From Caprimulgus europaeus (lineage: Eukaryota > Chordata > Aves > Caprimulgiformes > Caprimulgidae), in the NCBI GenBank assembly GCA_907165065.1, contig OU015538.1, forward strand, positions 19,607,165-19,671,164: a stretch of DNA of 64,000 bases. Direction: 5' to 3'. The notes below the pieces were generated by a model. It saw only the letters and a program-made list of their open reading frames with translations. It was not told the DNA's origin and searched no databases. Both the position numbers and the translations under genes were made by a program. This document shows, piece by piece, positions 26,501-38,500 of this stretch (positions within the stretch are counted from its first letter, which is position 1; every line of letters starts with the position of its first letter).

Positions 26501-29500
26501 TACACCACCCTGCGCTGTTTCTTTGGTTTGTAAAGGCTGAATTAGTGCTCCAGGACATGTGTGATCCTCAGTGCACCCTGTTGTCCTTTCTCTAAGGCAC
26601 ATTGTTTGTGTCCCAGCTATAGGACAGGTATTTTCTAGAAGATCTGCCCTAAATGTCGTTTGGGATCTGTGTAGGCACATCGCATTGTGCCTCTCTCCTT
26701 AGCTGCCAGCGTGCATTTTCCTCAGTAGGAAACGCTGCTGGCTGGAGGTTGGTGTGCAGCGAGGTCCTTTCTCACAGGGAGCCAGGACACAGCAGTGGTG
26801 CAGTCAGCTGTGAGGCACCAGGGAGCCGTGGTGTCGCTACCCGGGACTGCGCGCTCGGCCAAGGAAGGTTGAACTGAGGGACACTCCTGGAGAGAGCTCT
26901 CCACTTCCAATACTTGGTGGCCTTTGTGTTTCCCCAGACCTTGAATTCTAGGCAGTGTGCAACTAGCAACTGTTTCTCCATTTGTGATGGAAAATGTTAA
27001 ATGTGGTGTGTGTAAAATACTAGCAGGTGTATACATATAAAATCAAGTAAATATATATATCAATAATACAACAAACAGACTATAATTTTATATAAATACA
27101 TAAAACCATACATAACTGTGCAAAATATTTATATAGACATCTCATATAACTTGTTTAATTCAGTTAAATACATAACCCCATTTTTCCCTTTTTAATAGAA
27201 ATTCATGATTTTTCCTGGTAAATGTTGCCATTCCAGGAGTACAGATGATTGATCATTATGACCCATAGTGGCTTGAAAAATCTCCAGTACAAAGAAAGTA
27301 TCATATCCATTTTCCAGTACAAGAGAGGATAATGTTTGCCACTATGCATACTTCCACTGGATTTGATCTTTTAAGGTTGAACAGGGTGTTTTATTCCAGA
27401 GTTTTTGTACTTCTAGTAGGAGAGTGGATTTGCAAAGCAGCTGTTGATTGTACCTTAGTATTATGCAAGTTTACACCCTCAAATGTCTTTCATATGTTAT
27501 CAAGACACAAAAAAATCCCAAACAAACAAACAAAAAAACCTCCACAAAACAAACATCATGCCATATGTGAACTGTGGCCAATGCTTCATTAAACTTACAA
27601 TATTAACTTTGTTTACATTATAATTTTTGCTGATTACATTTGTTTAGGAGGGGTTGTAGTTACACATTTTTGTTATATTTCTCTTTGACTAATTTTGTTC
27701 ATTCACACCACAATAGTGTCTGGAAGCAGAATAGCCTTCTTGGCAGGGAGACACTAGATGTTTGAGAAAGATGGATGACAGCTATCAAACTCCTCAGAAA
27801 TAGATGAGAAATACAAGAAAAATGCATGACAATTTTTAATTTTTTTAATAGAACATAAAGCTTTCATTCATAAAAGGTTGAAAGCTCCTCCTAGGCACCC
27901 ACCACAGGCTAAAGACACCTCCTCCTCCTTACCAGCAGCTCATCAGATTAAAGCTGGATTGCTGAAGGTAGTACTTCAGTCTGAGTTTAGCAACAAAATC
28001 AAGTGGTTGCAGCAGAAAGGCCACTTGTTCTTCACAGGTGACCAACAGCTTTTCTTGTTGGGGCTCTAGACCTAGTCTGGATCCAGCTTATGATCATGAG
28101 AGACATTGGAAAAACAACTCAGATTATTCTGTCTTTATTTCTTCAGTTAAATGGGATTTCTGAAGGTTCCAACCGAAAATCTTTCTAGCATGTTGACACC
28201 CTGACCTCAATATCTGGAGAGCTGTGATCATGCTTTTTAAGTAGCTTCCTGCCAGTCCACTTACTTAGGAGCTGCCTGAGGGCAGCCACACACTGGCTCC
28301 TTCTGCCTGAACTTCAGCCTTTCTTCTTGCTGGTCATCTGTTCAGTTGAGGCTGGGGAAGTTGCTGCTGAGTTCACTGGTGGCTGTGCTGTTTACAGTAG
28401 GCTCTTGTGTACCTTACTGCAAGCAAGGTTTCTTAAAGACTTGTCTTCCAACCAGAGAGGACTGAAGGATAATATTGCTCTGAACTTAATTCTGCCAAGT
28501 TATGTTTCATCAAAGTGTGTTGATGTAGAACTGCCACCCTGGACAGTTTCTTCTGGGCTGTTTGGGTCATTGGATGCTTTAGTCCCCTTGTGGAAGTTGA
28601 GGAGTGGGAGAATGTGGATCAAAGATCTTATGTTAAATTCATTGAATAATTTAGGTGGGGAGAGACCTTACAAGGTCACCTGGTCCTCTTTATTTAGAGC
28701 AGGATTGACTTCAGAGTTGGGTCAGGTTTCTCAGGATGTTGTCCAGTAAAATGTTGAGTACCTCAAGGTTGGAGGTGCTAGGACTCTGATGGACAAACTG
28801 TTCCAGTATCTCACTGTAAAGCTTTTTTCTTTTTCCTAACTCCAGTCAACTTCTCTTGCTGCAACTTGTGACTGTTGCTGCTTTTCCTTTTGCTGTGCAC
28901 CTTCTGTCCCTTTTCCCTGGTGTTGGAGGGCTGAGCTTGGACACAGTATTCCAGAAAACAGCCTCATATGAGAGTCAAATACAGGGGAATAATCACCTCC
29001 CTCAAATTGCTGGCTACGCTCTTGTTCCTGTCATATAGATGTGCTAATTTCACTTGGTTGTGGGCCTGTTGCTTTTGTTATAGTTTCTGATGTCATTCAT
29101 GTTTATTTCTCTTACAAGACTTGGATTGGGAATCGAAGACGGAAATATCGTTTAATGGGGATTGAGGTCCCACCCCCTAGAGGAGGTCCTGCTGATTTCT
29201 CTGATCAATCTGAATTTGTTTCTAAATCAGCACTTAATCCAGGAGATGAAACTGCTACTGAAGTGGGGGATGATAATGATAGGAATGATGAAGTATCAAT
29301 CTGCTTATCTGAAGGAAGCTCACAAGGTATTTGAAAATGCAGTTACTACTGTGCATATATTTTTAATTTTGTGCCGTGTGCATGCTTTGGATTCTCTGTT
29401 GTACACATTCAAAAATGTCTGAAACAGTGTCTAACAGTCACAAGTTACCTGCCTGAAGGTACTGTTTGGTCTTTTTCTTCTACTTCTCTCTATGATTTTT

Positions 29501-32500
29501 GTGTTTTGTTTTCACAGAGCTTGCAGAAACCTTTTTTCATAAGACCTCTGTTTCTGCCAGATTCACCCAAAGTTAAATGACAAGTTCACAATTTGCTGGT
29601 GCACTGAGAAATGGACAGACAGTACATATGTGTGATTCTCACTTCCCTAGGTTTTAAAAAATGCTCTGTGTTAACTGGCCAGTTTTACACAGCCAGCTTG
29701 AATATCCCTTCCTATGAGCCTGAGTCGCACCAATTCTCATCTAAACAAGCACTAATGTGTGTGAACCTGCCCGCTTTGAGCTGACCAGAGCTGGGTAGTT
29801 ACAGGTTTCCTGATATTAAACTCACGCTGATGAGGTGTGTTCAGAAGGTACATTAGCTCAGGCTTGGTCTTGAACTAAAAGAGCTTCACAGTGTGCCAGA
29901 GGTAGCAGAACTTGTGCCATTAAGCTGTCTGTGGTGCACACGTGGCCTCTGACAAGCAAATACAAACCAACAGAAAGATCAAAGTCGGTAGCAGGGGACT
30001 GCTCAGCACCTTACAGCTGCACATACAGAGTGCTTGTGTGCTCTGAAATAAATTGCACCATCTTGAGTGATAAGTGTCTCCAACTGAATTCCCTTTTGCT
30101 CCACCTCCCAGAAGTGCATGGCCACATCCCATCGATCTCTCCCCTTCCCTCTTGTACCTCAGCACTCCGGGCCCAGGACAGATGAACTACTGCTTGGCAC
30201 ATTCACTGGCTTCACAAGCTCAACTAATTGCTCCCAGTGCTTCTGATTAGAAGAGATCAATAGAGCCTTTGCTCTCGAAACTAAAAGAAAGTCTGCTCTA
30301 GTGCATGCTATTGCTGCTTAATGTGCCAGGCTTGATCTTGTCATTTTCTGAACAATTTCAAGGAAAGAACTAGAAAAACTGAGACCTGCTGGGATTGAGT
30401 TTGTGATAGCTTTGTCATATTCTGCTGTAAAGAGAATAAGATGATAAAGAAATGGGTCAAGTGATTGAAAGCCAAGTGAGATGCAGAATCTGAGAGTCCT
30501 TGATTTGCCTGAGGTGTGGAAGGAGCTGATTTAGTCAGATCTGCTTGAAAGAAAACAGTGACAGGGGAAGAGTGTGAATTCTCTGTAGCTTAAAGTGAGG
30601 AATAACGCCACATTTCTTCAGCAAGGCTTTCATAAAACAGGGTAAGGCTGTAAGACTGAGTAGATTATTATAGCCAAAGCTTAAGGAAGCCCAAGAAAAC
30701 TATAGGATTTCCACAGCATCCAGGAATCCCACTTTCATTCCTTTATCCTACCACAAGAATTATTTCTATTCATTTCTCCATTTCAAAGGAGTAGGTTTTG
30801 CTGCTGTAGCTCAGCTTATTTTGAATATCCTGGAAAACATTCCCAACAATAATCATGTGTACTACTCAGTCACAGATATGTGATTATTTTAATGTGTGAG
30901 AACTATAACTTTTGGCCCTAATTTATTAAAAAAAAAAAGCAACAACAAAACCACAACAAGAAACCACTCTCAAAGACAGGAAAAAGATACTTTTAGTCAC
31001 CTAATTAGAGTGAAAGCACTGATGGTACTTACTTTATAATGTAGTGTATAAATTAAAAGAGAAGCTGTACTCTGATGCAAAATTAAGCCTTAAAGTTCTC
31101 ATAATGCCTTACCTTTTTTAAATGTATGTTAATGGAATCCATACTTTGTGTAAATGAACACAGCTCTGTGGCAGTGAGGATGAATATTTAAAGAGCTGGA
31201 ATTGCTGGAGGGAGTTTCTTCGTTCGATTATTGAAGCCAAGTGGTGACTGTCAGGGTTACCGAGTGACTGGTGCCTTAGGCTGTTGCAGAGTCCCTGAGG
31301 GGCATCTTCACTGACCTTCATTCCTCTGATCAAACCACAGAGTCATGGGTTGCTCTCCCATTTGAGCCCGTTTGCTGCTAGCAGAAACTGTCCTCTCAAG
31401 TTGAGACCAGTGGCAGATTAAATTTATTTGAAACAGTTTCAAATAAAATTTGCTCAGTTTAGAGATAGTTAACTGGTAGAAAAGTTATTTAAAGCAGTTA
31501 ACTGTGTGGCCTAAATGCTATCCTGTCTGTGTGGTGGTAGTTGGTAGACCTGTTACCCCTGTGTTCGTGTGGAAGTGACACACTCGTGCATCATTCTCTG
31601 CCCTGTCTCTCAGTATCCCACGTGCACATCTGCTGCCTGTTCACTCTCCGTGCCTCCTTTCCTCTTCAGGTGCAGTAGCTGGACTGTTTGACCCTTTTAA
31701 TGCAAGCTCTGCCCTCTGCAGAACTCTCTAATTTTCCCAGCACTTGGAAGGAGTGTATTTCCAATAGCCTAGCTGTTCATGACATCATTTAAGTTTTTTA
31801 TCATAGCTTTCTTGCCTCTGTGATTTGTTTTATTTCCTGATTTGCCTTTTCTATCAACCATTTTCTTCTTAATGTTTATTAATGTGGAGAATTAAGGTAA
31901 ATCTGAGAAACATACTTAATCATAGGAATGAATAGTCTTATCTTCCTTGTTTGGTCACGTTGGCCATCATTAGGGCTGACAACCATCTAGTGCTTGTGGT
32001 TGAAATTTAAAGCTAAGTTTTACTGTGTTTTCAAGTGTGTACTTTGCTATGTAAGAGAGCAGTTTAGGTTCACTAGGAATAAACATTGGCCATACAAGAA
32101 TGAAATAATCTTCTTGGTCAGTTTTTGGTTCAAAACTAATCAGTGTCTACAAGGAAGAGGTGGGATTCTGATATGTACCCTATAATTTCAGGGCATCCAG
32201 GATTTTTCATGTAGTAATTTATTTTAATTTAAAACGTAAAGTTCTGTGCACCTCTGATGTGAGACTCTTCATCACTTTTGAATATTACAGCCTGAACCTA
32301 AAAATAGGAAGTTTTTGGTACATCACAAAGGAGTAACTGATAGTTTTCCTGGTTTTTCAGGTAGCAGTTGGCATGATTTTGCCCTGAAATACTTGTGATA
32401 CGATGTCTTTTTTAATAAGGCGTACAGTATTTTTTCTGAACATTGGTAACATGACTTTGCTTTTGTATCTAGCAGCTGTGACATGTTTAGTGGTAAAGAC

Positions 32501-35500
32501 TGTTAATGTTTCTTCAGCATAAAATTTGAATGAAATCTGAAAAACTAATTTATTTCTGCAGAAGAGACAAGTGAAGCTCTACAAAATGAAGAAATTGGTC
32601 ACAAAGATGATGACCAGAATCCAGTATCTACTGATAATGTGGTAGGTAAACCTTATCTTTTCCATTAATGACCTCTTTAATTGCTACTGTTGAGGTTATT
32701 GTCCAACACTGATGTTTTTCACTAGGTGAAAACTTTAGCTGAGTGTGCTGAGTCCTTCCTAGTTGGTTGAGCACTCAAAGGAACTGTACTAAAAGTACTA
32801 AAACACAGAGCTGTGCATGTTCAGTAGAAATTGTTCTTTTTCTTGAGTGCAAAGCACAACACCTGAGTAGTGCTCTATAAGTTCTTAGTATAGTAAAACA
32901 GTAAGAATAAATACCCTGGAATAATAATTGAGGATGGTTTTCTGGAGCTTTAAGAAAGTTGGGTATCCCTGGTGCTTCCTCTCTGCAGCTAACCTGGAGC
33001 ATGAGAGATCAGCCCAGGGTGGATATGTGCTATTCATTCCCATACCCTTGACAGGGCATTATTTAGATCTTTCATGTTTTCTCACTTGCATTCACATTGA
33101 GTCCAATGCAGTTGTTCTTGCTGGTTTTAGTTGACTCAGTGAGACAAGGAAGGAAAGACAGAGGGAGGAGTCATGGCAAATAATGCAATATATCCCCTTT
33201 GTTTAGCCTGCCTTCTCTCAAATTAGAAGACAGGAGAGGAGGAAGAGGAGAGAAGACCCCAAGTGGTAGGGTAATTTTTATCTTAAAAGTTATCTGCAGA
33301 ATGAACAGGTGATGGTTCCAGTTCCCAGTGGCTCTCCTTCTGCAGTCAAACAACAGTAGCTCAGAACATGATGAGAACCTTTCTGTTATATTAATCACAC
33401 ACAACCTGAGGTGGGAAAGCAAACAGGAGATTCCCTTCCCTCTCTGTATGTAAAGGAGGGAATTTTTCTTTATTTTGTTAATATATGATCATCTTTTGTG
33501 TAAACTGAGATCCCACAGCTGTATTTTCTGTGGCTTCCTGAATAGAAACAGGCTGCCTTTTTCCCTTCTGTTTGCCTTCACGGCTTGCTGTGACCTTAGA
33601 TATAATCACTCGGAGTTTTAGGATGATGCATTTGCCATGGAGATGCAGAATGTAAAATGACAAAGGTGAAAGGTTTGCAAAGGTGGTGTCCAAGAGACTT
33701 GGTTCTTCAGTCCACCTGAACTCCAGCATTATATAATAAAGGGAGGGGGAGTGGTTTTTTTTCATGCTCTGTTCTGAAAACACTGTAACAATTTTTTTTA
33801 AATGTATGCAGTTAAAATTGGACGAACAGACATTGGACTTGCATGAGAGAGACGGGTTCCCTATTTGAAATTCTAATCTGCTCTTTCCCCTACTCTCTTA
33901 AAATGTATCATTATAAGAAAGATAGTGTGAATGTTTGGCATTTATTTAGAGACTCTTTCCTCAAGCTGAGGCTAAAACCAAAAATATTTGCATCACAGTG
34001 TTACTCAGGGTATGGCACAGCAGCAGATCTCGGTGACGTTAAGCTTTTGAAATGTTATCACTTCAGCTGAGTTTTCAGACACTGAAGCCCAGAAAATGGG
34101 GTTTATCCTCCCTGTCTTCAACATGTGAGTTGGGTGGGTACTGCTAGTGAGAGACTGTTAACATCTCTTGAAGGATTTCTCTGTGGTGTTTAGGAGGAAA
34201 TATCTGGTGACTGATCTGCAGGCAAACAGAACACACACAAGTGCAGAGAAGAAATAACACATCTAAACATCTGAACACACTTCATCTAAAATAACACATC
34301 AAGAACTAACCATTAAAGTTTATTGTGTCAGCGTGGGCCCTTGCCTGCATTGTATTAAACAGTGTACTAAAAACTTAGCAGAATTGCTTTAACTTACTAT
34401 ATACACTCTCATAAATGTTTCAACTGTCAGAACAGTGAAAAATAGTAAAAAAACCCCAAAACCCTCTTCTTACACTGCCACTGCTTCCCTTTCAAAAATA
34501 CAGTGACATTTTTGGTTTCATCTGTGCAGTTATCCTTCTGAGTTCTTGGTAAAAAAATGCCATTCTTATCACTAAGTCAAATTCATTCCATCTGTTTGAG
34601 ACCTAGCTTAGGTATGAATAAAAATTAAAATCTCCTAGGTGCACTAAGAATGTGTAAATTTTGTGTTTTCTTCTATTGAAATAAGTTTTAAATGTAACTT
34701 TCTTATATAAGAAGTTTATCTGTTAGACAGAAAAACAGAACATGCATGTGGTAAATAAAGCCAAAGTGAATGTTTGAAAACTTGAGATAAGGTTGTAATG
34801 TATTTCTAAGTTGTAAACAGCATTATGGTTGGTCTTTACTATTGTACTTCAGAGACCTTTAGAAACCCAACATAAAAAAGGCCCAAAAATTTTTGTGAAT
34901 TGAGTGAAAATGTCCCTATGTGTCAACAAAGGACAAGGAACTGTCCTTTGTATCAACAGCCTCTGCTGTTTAGGGCCTTTGACTTGTGCTATGGACAAAA
35001 AAGGCCAAAGGAGACCTCTTCATTTTTTCAGGCAAGAAGTAGGTCAGTTAGGACATGCCTGTCACTTGCCATGAGGTCTGTTTTGCTCCAGAGGAATAAA
35101 CTTTCATGACCTTCTGCGCCTTGCAGGAGGCCTTCAACAAAAGGCTTCCAGAATCCAGTGCAGGCTGTAATGAGATCAAGTGTGCAACCTCATGCCAAAA
35201 GCGTGGTGAGGTAGAGGAGCTCCTCCTCTGTAAACACTGAGTCACCATGGCAGCAGCTCTGAGGATGGACAGTTTCAGTTTGGATCCTTCCTGGATCTTG
35301 TGGCTGAGGTGCATGATTGCCATCTAATGGGGGCTCCACAAGTCAGAATTTCTCATGAGCAAGCAGAAGGTCCTGTTGCCTTCATCCTTTCATGCCAGTT
35401 TGAGATGCAGATTGTTGTTTGTTTGTCCCATCTATGCATTCACATCTTTGGAATGAACTGTTTACTTCTGTTTCAGAAAATAGAAATTATAGATGATGAA

Positions 35501-38500
35501 GAAAGTGATATGATAAGTAATTCTGAAGTGGATCAGATGAGTTCTCTTTTGGATTACAAGGTGAGTAATTAGGCTATGAGATGTTACACTGGACAGTCCT
35601 TCACAGGCAGCTCAGACGAGTGTATCCACAAGGAATTTGGCAAAGGCATGTGGGAGCCTGGGGCTCCTCTGCTTGTGTCAGGAGGTTGTGGTACCACACA
35701 TCATCCCCTCACTCACATCTCCTCATCCCCTTTACAGCCACATTACCTGTATTGCCACCCCGAGGGAGGCAGGAAAAATCCCATTTCTGCAGCAGTTACA
35801 TGACTGCAGCTGTAGCCATCTGCAGCTCCCACCATGTGTCCCCAAGTCACTTTTTTTAGCCTCTAAACCAAAACTTCCTTTTTGTGTGAGAATTGTTCTT
35901 TGGAGTGCTGCAGCATGCAATGGGATGCTGCCAGCTCTGGAAAGGGACCTAACAGCTGGAATCCTCTGATAAAGTGGGGGGATCTGAGAAGGTGTTGTTC
36001 TCACAATGTGGTGCAGGGAATGTCTGGAAGGAGTAGTTGTGGGAGGGAGGAAAAGCAGTTGGATACCTGAGAGCCGCTGTCTTCTGCCAAATGGGGAAGG
36101 TAATTCATGTGTTAGGGCTCTCCTAAGGGTTGCCACAGTTCTCTATTGTATATGGAGCATGGTGTTTATATATGTACCTGATTTTTTTACTTAGGAAACA
36201 GATATGTTCTACTAATGATAATTACCAAAATAATAAATAGATCATTTCTTCAGAGCACAAATGACTCCTTCAAGCAGTGTTTTCCTGGTAAGAGCAGTGG
36301 AGACTGAATATAGAGAAGGAATGACCTTTTCTTAATGTCACCTGTCACCACAGTGAAAGGCTTGTTGTGACAGCATGCCCTACAGAACCCTCTTTGTTGG
36401 TTTGTTGTTTGACATTAGTGATTAGTCTTTGTGCCTGTGTGTTTTCTGCGTAAATCTGAATTCCTTCTTTGGCTGGGCAAAATCCATTGCTAAATAGGCA
36501 ACTGAAAGAAAAGCATTCAGCTAATGCTTTCTTATGAAAGCCTCAAAATTGCAGCCCAAAGAATTCTCTGGCCTTCTCAGAGCTGTTATAACCTGAAACA
36601 GGATGGTGAGCAATGTTTTGACTGAAGAAATGTGAATTTTCCGGGGCGGAGGGGGAGGAAAACAAATCATTTTTAAAGGCTTGTTACAAACCTTCCAGTT
36701 CATCACAAAGTCTCACCTTTTCGTATCAACTCGAGTTGAATTACAGCCGGTCTAGCAAGTGTAAGGATGAACATCAGAGCATAGGTCTATGTTAGTAAAA
36801 AAAATACATATATCTTTTCATATAACAAACAAAATGCCAGTCTGTAAGTTCACTGTTAACATTTGTGTATGTAATTATTTGCTGCCACCAAAACCAGACA
36901 TCAAGGAACATTTTATATACCAAACTGCCAACCTAATTAATCAGATAGTTCCATAAGCAAGGGTGGGTTTTTTCTTGCCTGGATATCCCTTGGTAAATGC
37001 AACATGTACCATGAATTATCTGTGAACCTAAAAGCTTACTCTCTGTGTATTGTGCATTACCCACAACTCCTGTATGCTTATTTTTTTCATTATTTTTTCA
37101 TTATTACCTTCTGGAGGATGCACATTTGGTGCTGCTGTGCAGCCACCTTTTGCAAAAATGCACAATGACTTTGATCTTGAGAACTGTTTATTTGGGTTAC
37201 GTGATCTTTGCAAAGGTAAATAGCCAGAGAAAATGGATTTTACCTTTACACTGATCAACAAATAGAGCATTTTGATCTTACATACCAATGAGCTGGCAAG
37301 TTTGAAGGAGAAGAGATATTTGAAATAAACTGGCTTATTTATCAAATCTGAATTTTTAATGAAGAAGTTTGCTATTTTTGTGTTACATGAGTTGCAAGCA
37401 CAGTAACAGGTATTTATGCAAAGGTTGGAAAATGCCTTTTTAGCCACAGCATGCACATACTGAGATTCCTCCCTTTGTGTAAATACATTCCTATTTATTC
37501 TGTAACCCGGGATCTTGCGGGGTTGGTGAGCTGCCGCTTCACGCTGCCCTGGAGGATGCTGTATTTTAATCTGCAGTAGCTTTGAGGAGTTTTCACATTG
37601 TTTTCCCTGGTGTTTGTGGCAAGTCTCCTGCTGGAATCATGCAATTTAGTTGCTGTCTCTTCTCGTGGTCAGCCTGCCTTTTCAGCATCACTTCTTCCAG
37701 GAAGAGAACTGGGCTTTGTGTTTGTTTCTTTTTACAATGAATTCGAGGTCATCCTTATCAAATACAAAGCTGTGCTGCTGTAAGAGGTTCGTGGAAACTC
37801 TGGCCCGAGTCACTCTGAAGGGCCCTGCCTGCGTGTGACTGACTCGCTGCTGCCAGGGGAGGATAATGAGAAATTAAATGGCAAACACATCTCCAGGTGT
37901 AGTGTGACACTGCTGGTCATCATCAGCAACCTCTCCTTGTGTCCCAAGTGCATTGTTCTGTCACTCTGCAATTGTGGAATTTTTGGTTTTACTTAATACT
38001 GGTTTTGGCAAGAATCAGAAACACGTTTTTACTCCTTTTCACTGAAAATAGTTTTAACACAAGTATGTTTAGGTGTCATTCAAGACATGCTGTGCTGTTT
38101 ATTATTCCCAGAACTTGTATCTAATTTTCCCCCACAGAATGAAGAAGTCAGATTCATTGAGAATGAGTTGGAGAATCACAAGCAGAAGTATTTTGAGCTC
38201 CAGACGTTCACTCGGAGTTTGATACTTGCTATTAAATCAGACGATAAAGAACAGCAGCAGGTAAGTCTTGACCTAGGTTTTAATAATAGATGTTTGTCAT
38301 TTTGTGGCCTGTCACTGCCCTGGTTTTATTCCATAGTGCTCAGAGGCTCAAGTTATGATTAGGGCAGTGCTGTGCTCAACATCTTACAGACAAAGAAAAG
38401 GTGAACTTTAAATAAGGTAAGATCTTGCCATCTACACCAGCAGTGACTTAGATGGAGCAGTGTGACTGTTAGAAAGGGACAACCAGAGCACTGAGGGACT

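Noticed and set aside
29041-29118. In-frame ATG leading into HDX coding exon 5
   Set aside because: The extra codons lie between a CR1 remnant and the acceptor. The spliced form joins V-R to T-W-I-G-N exactly as in homeodomain 1, so the upstream part is intronic.
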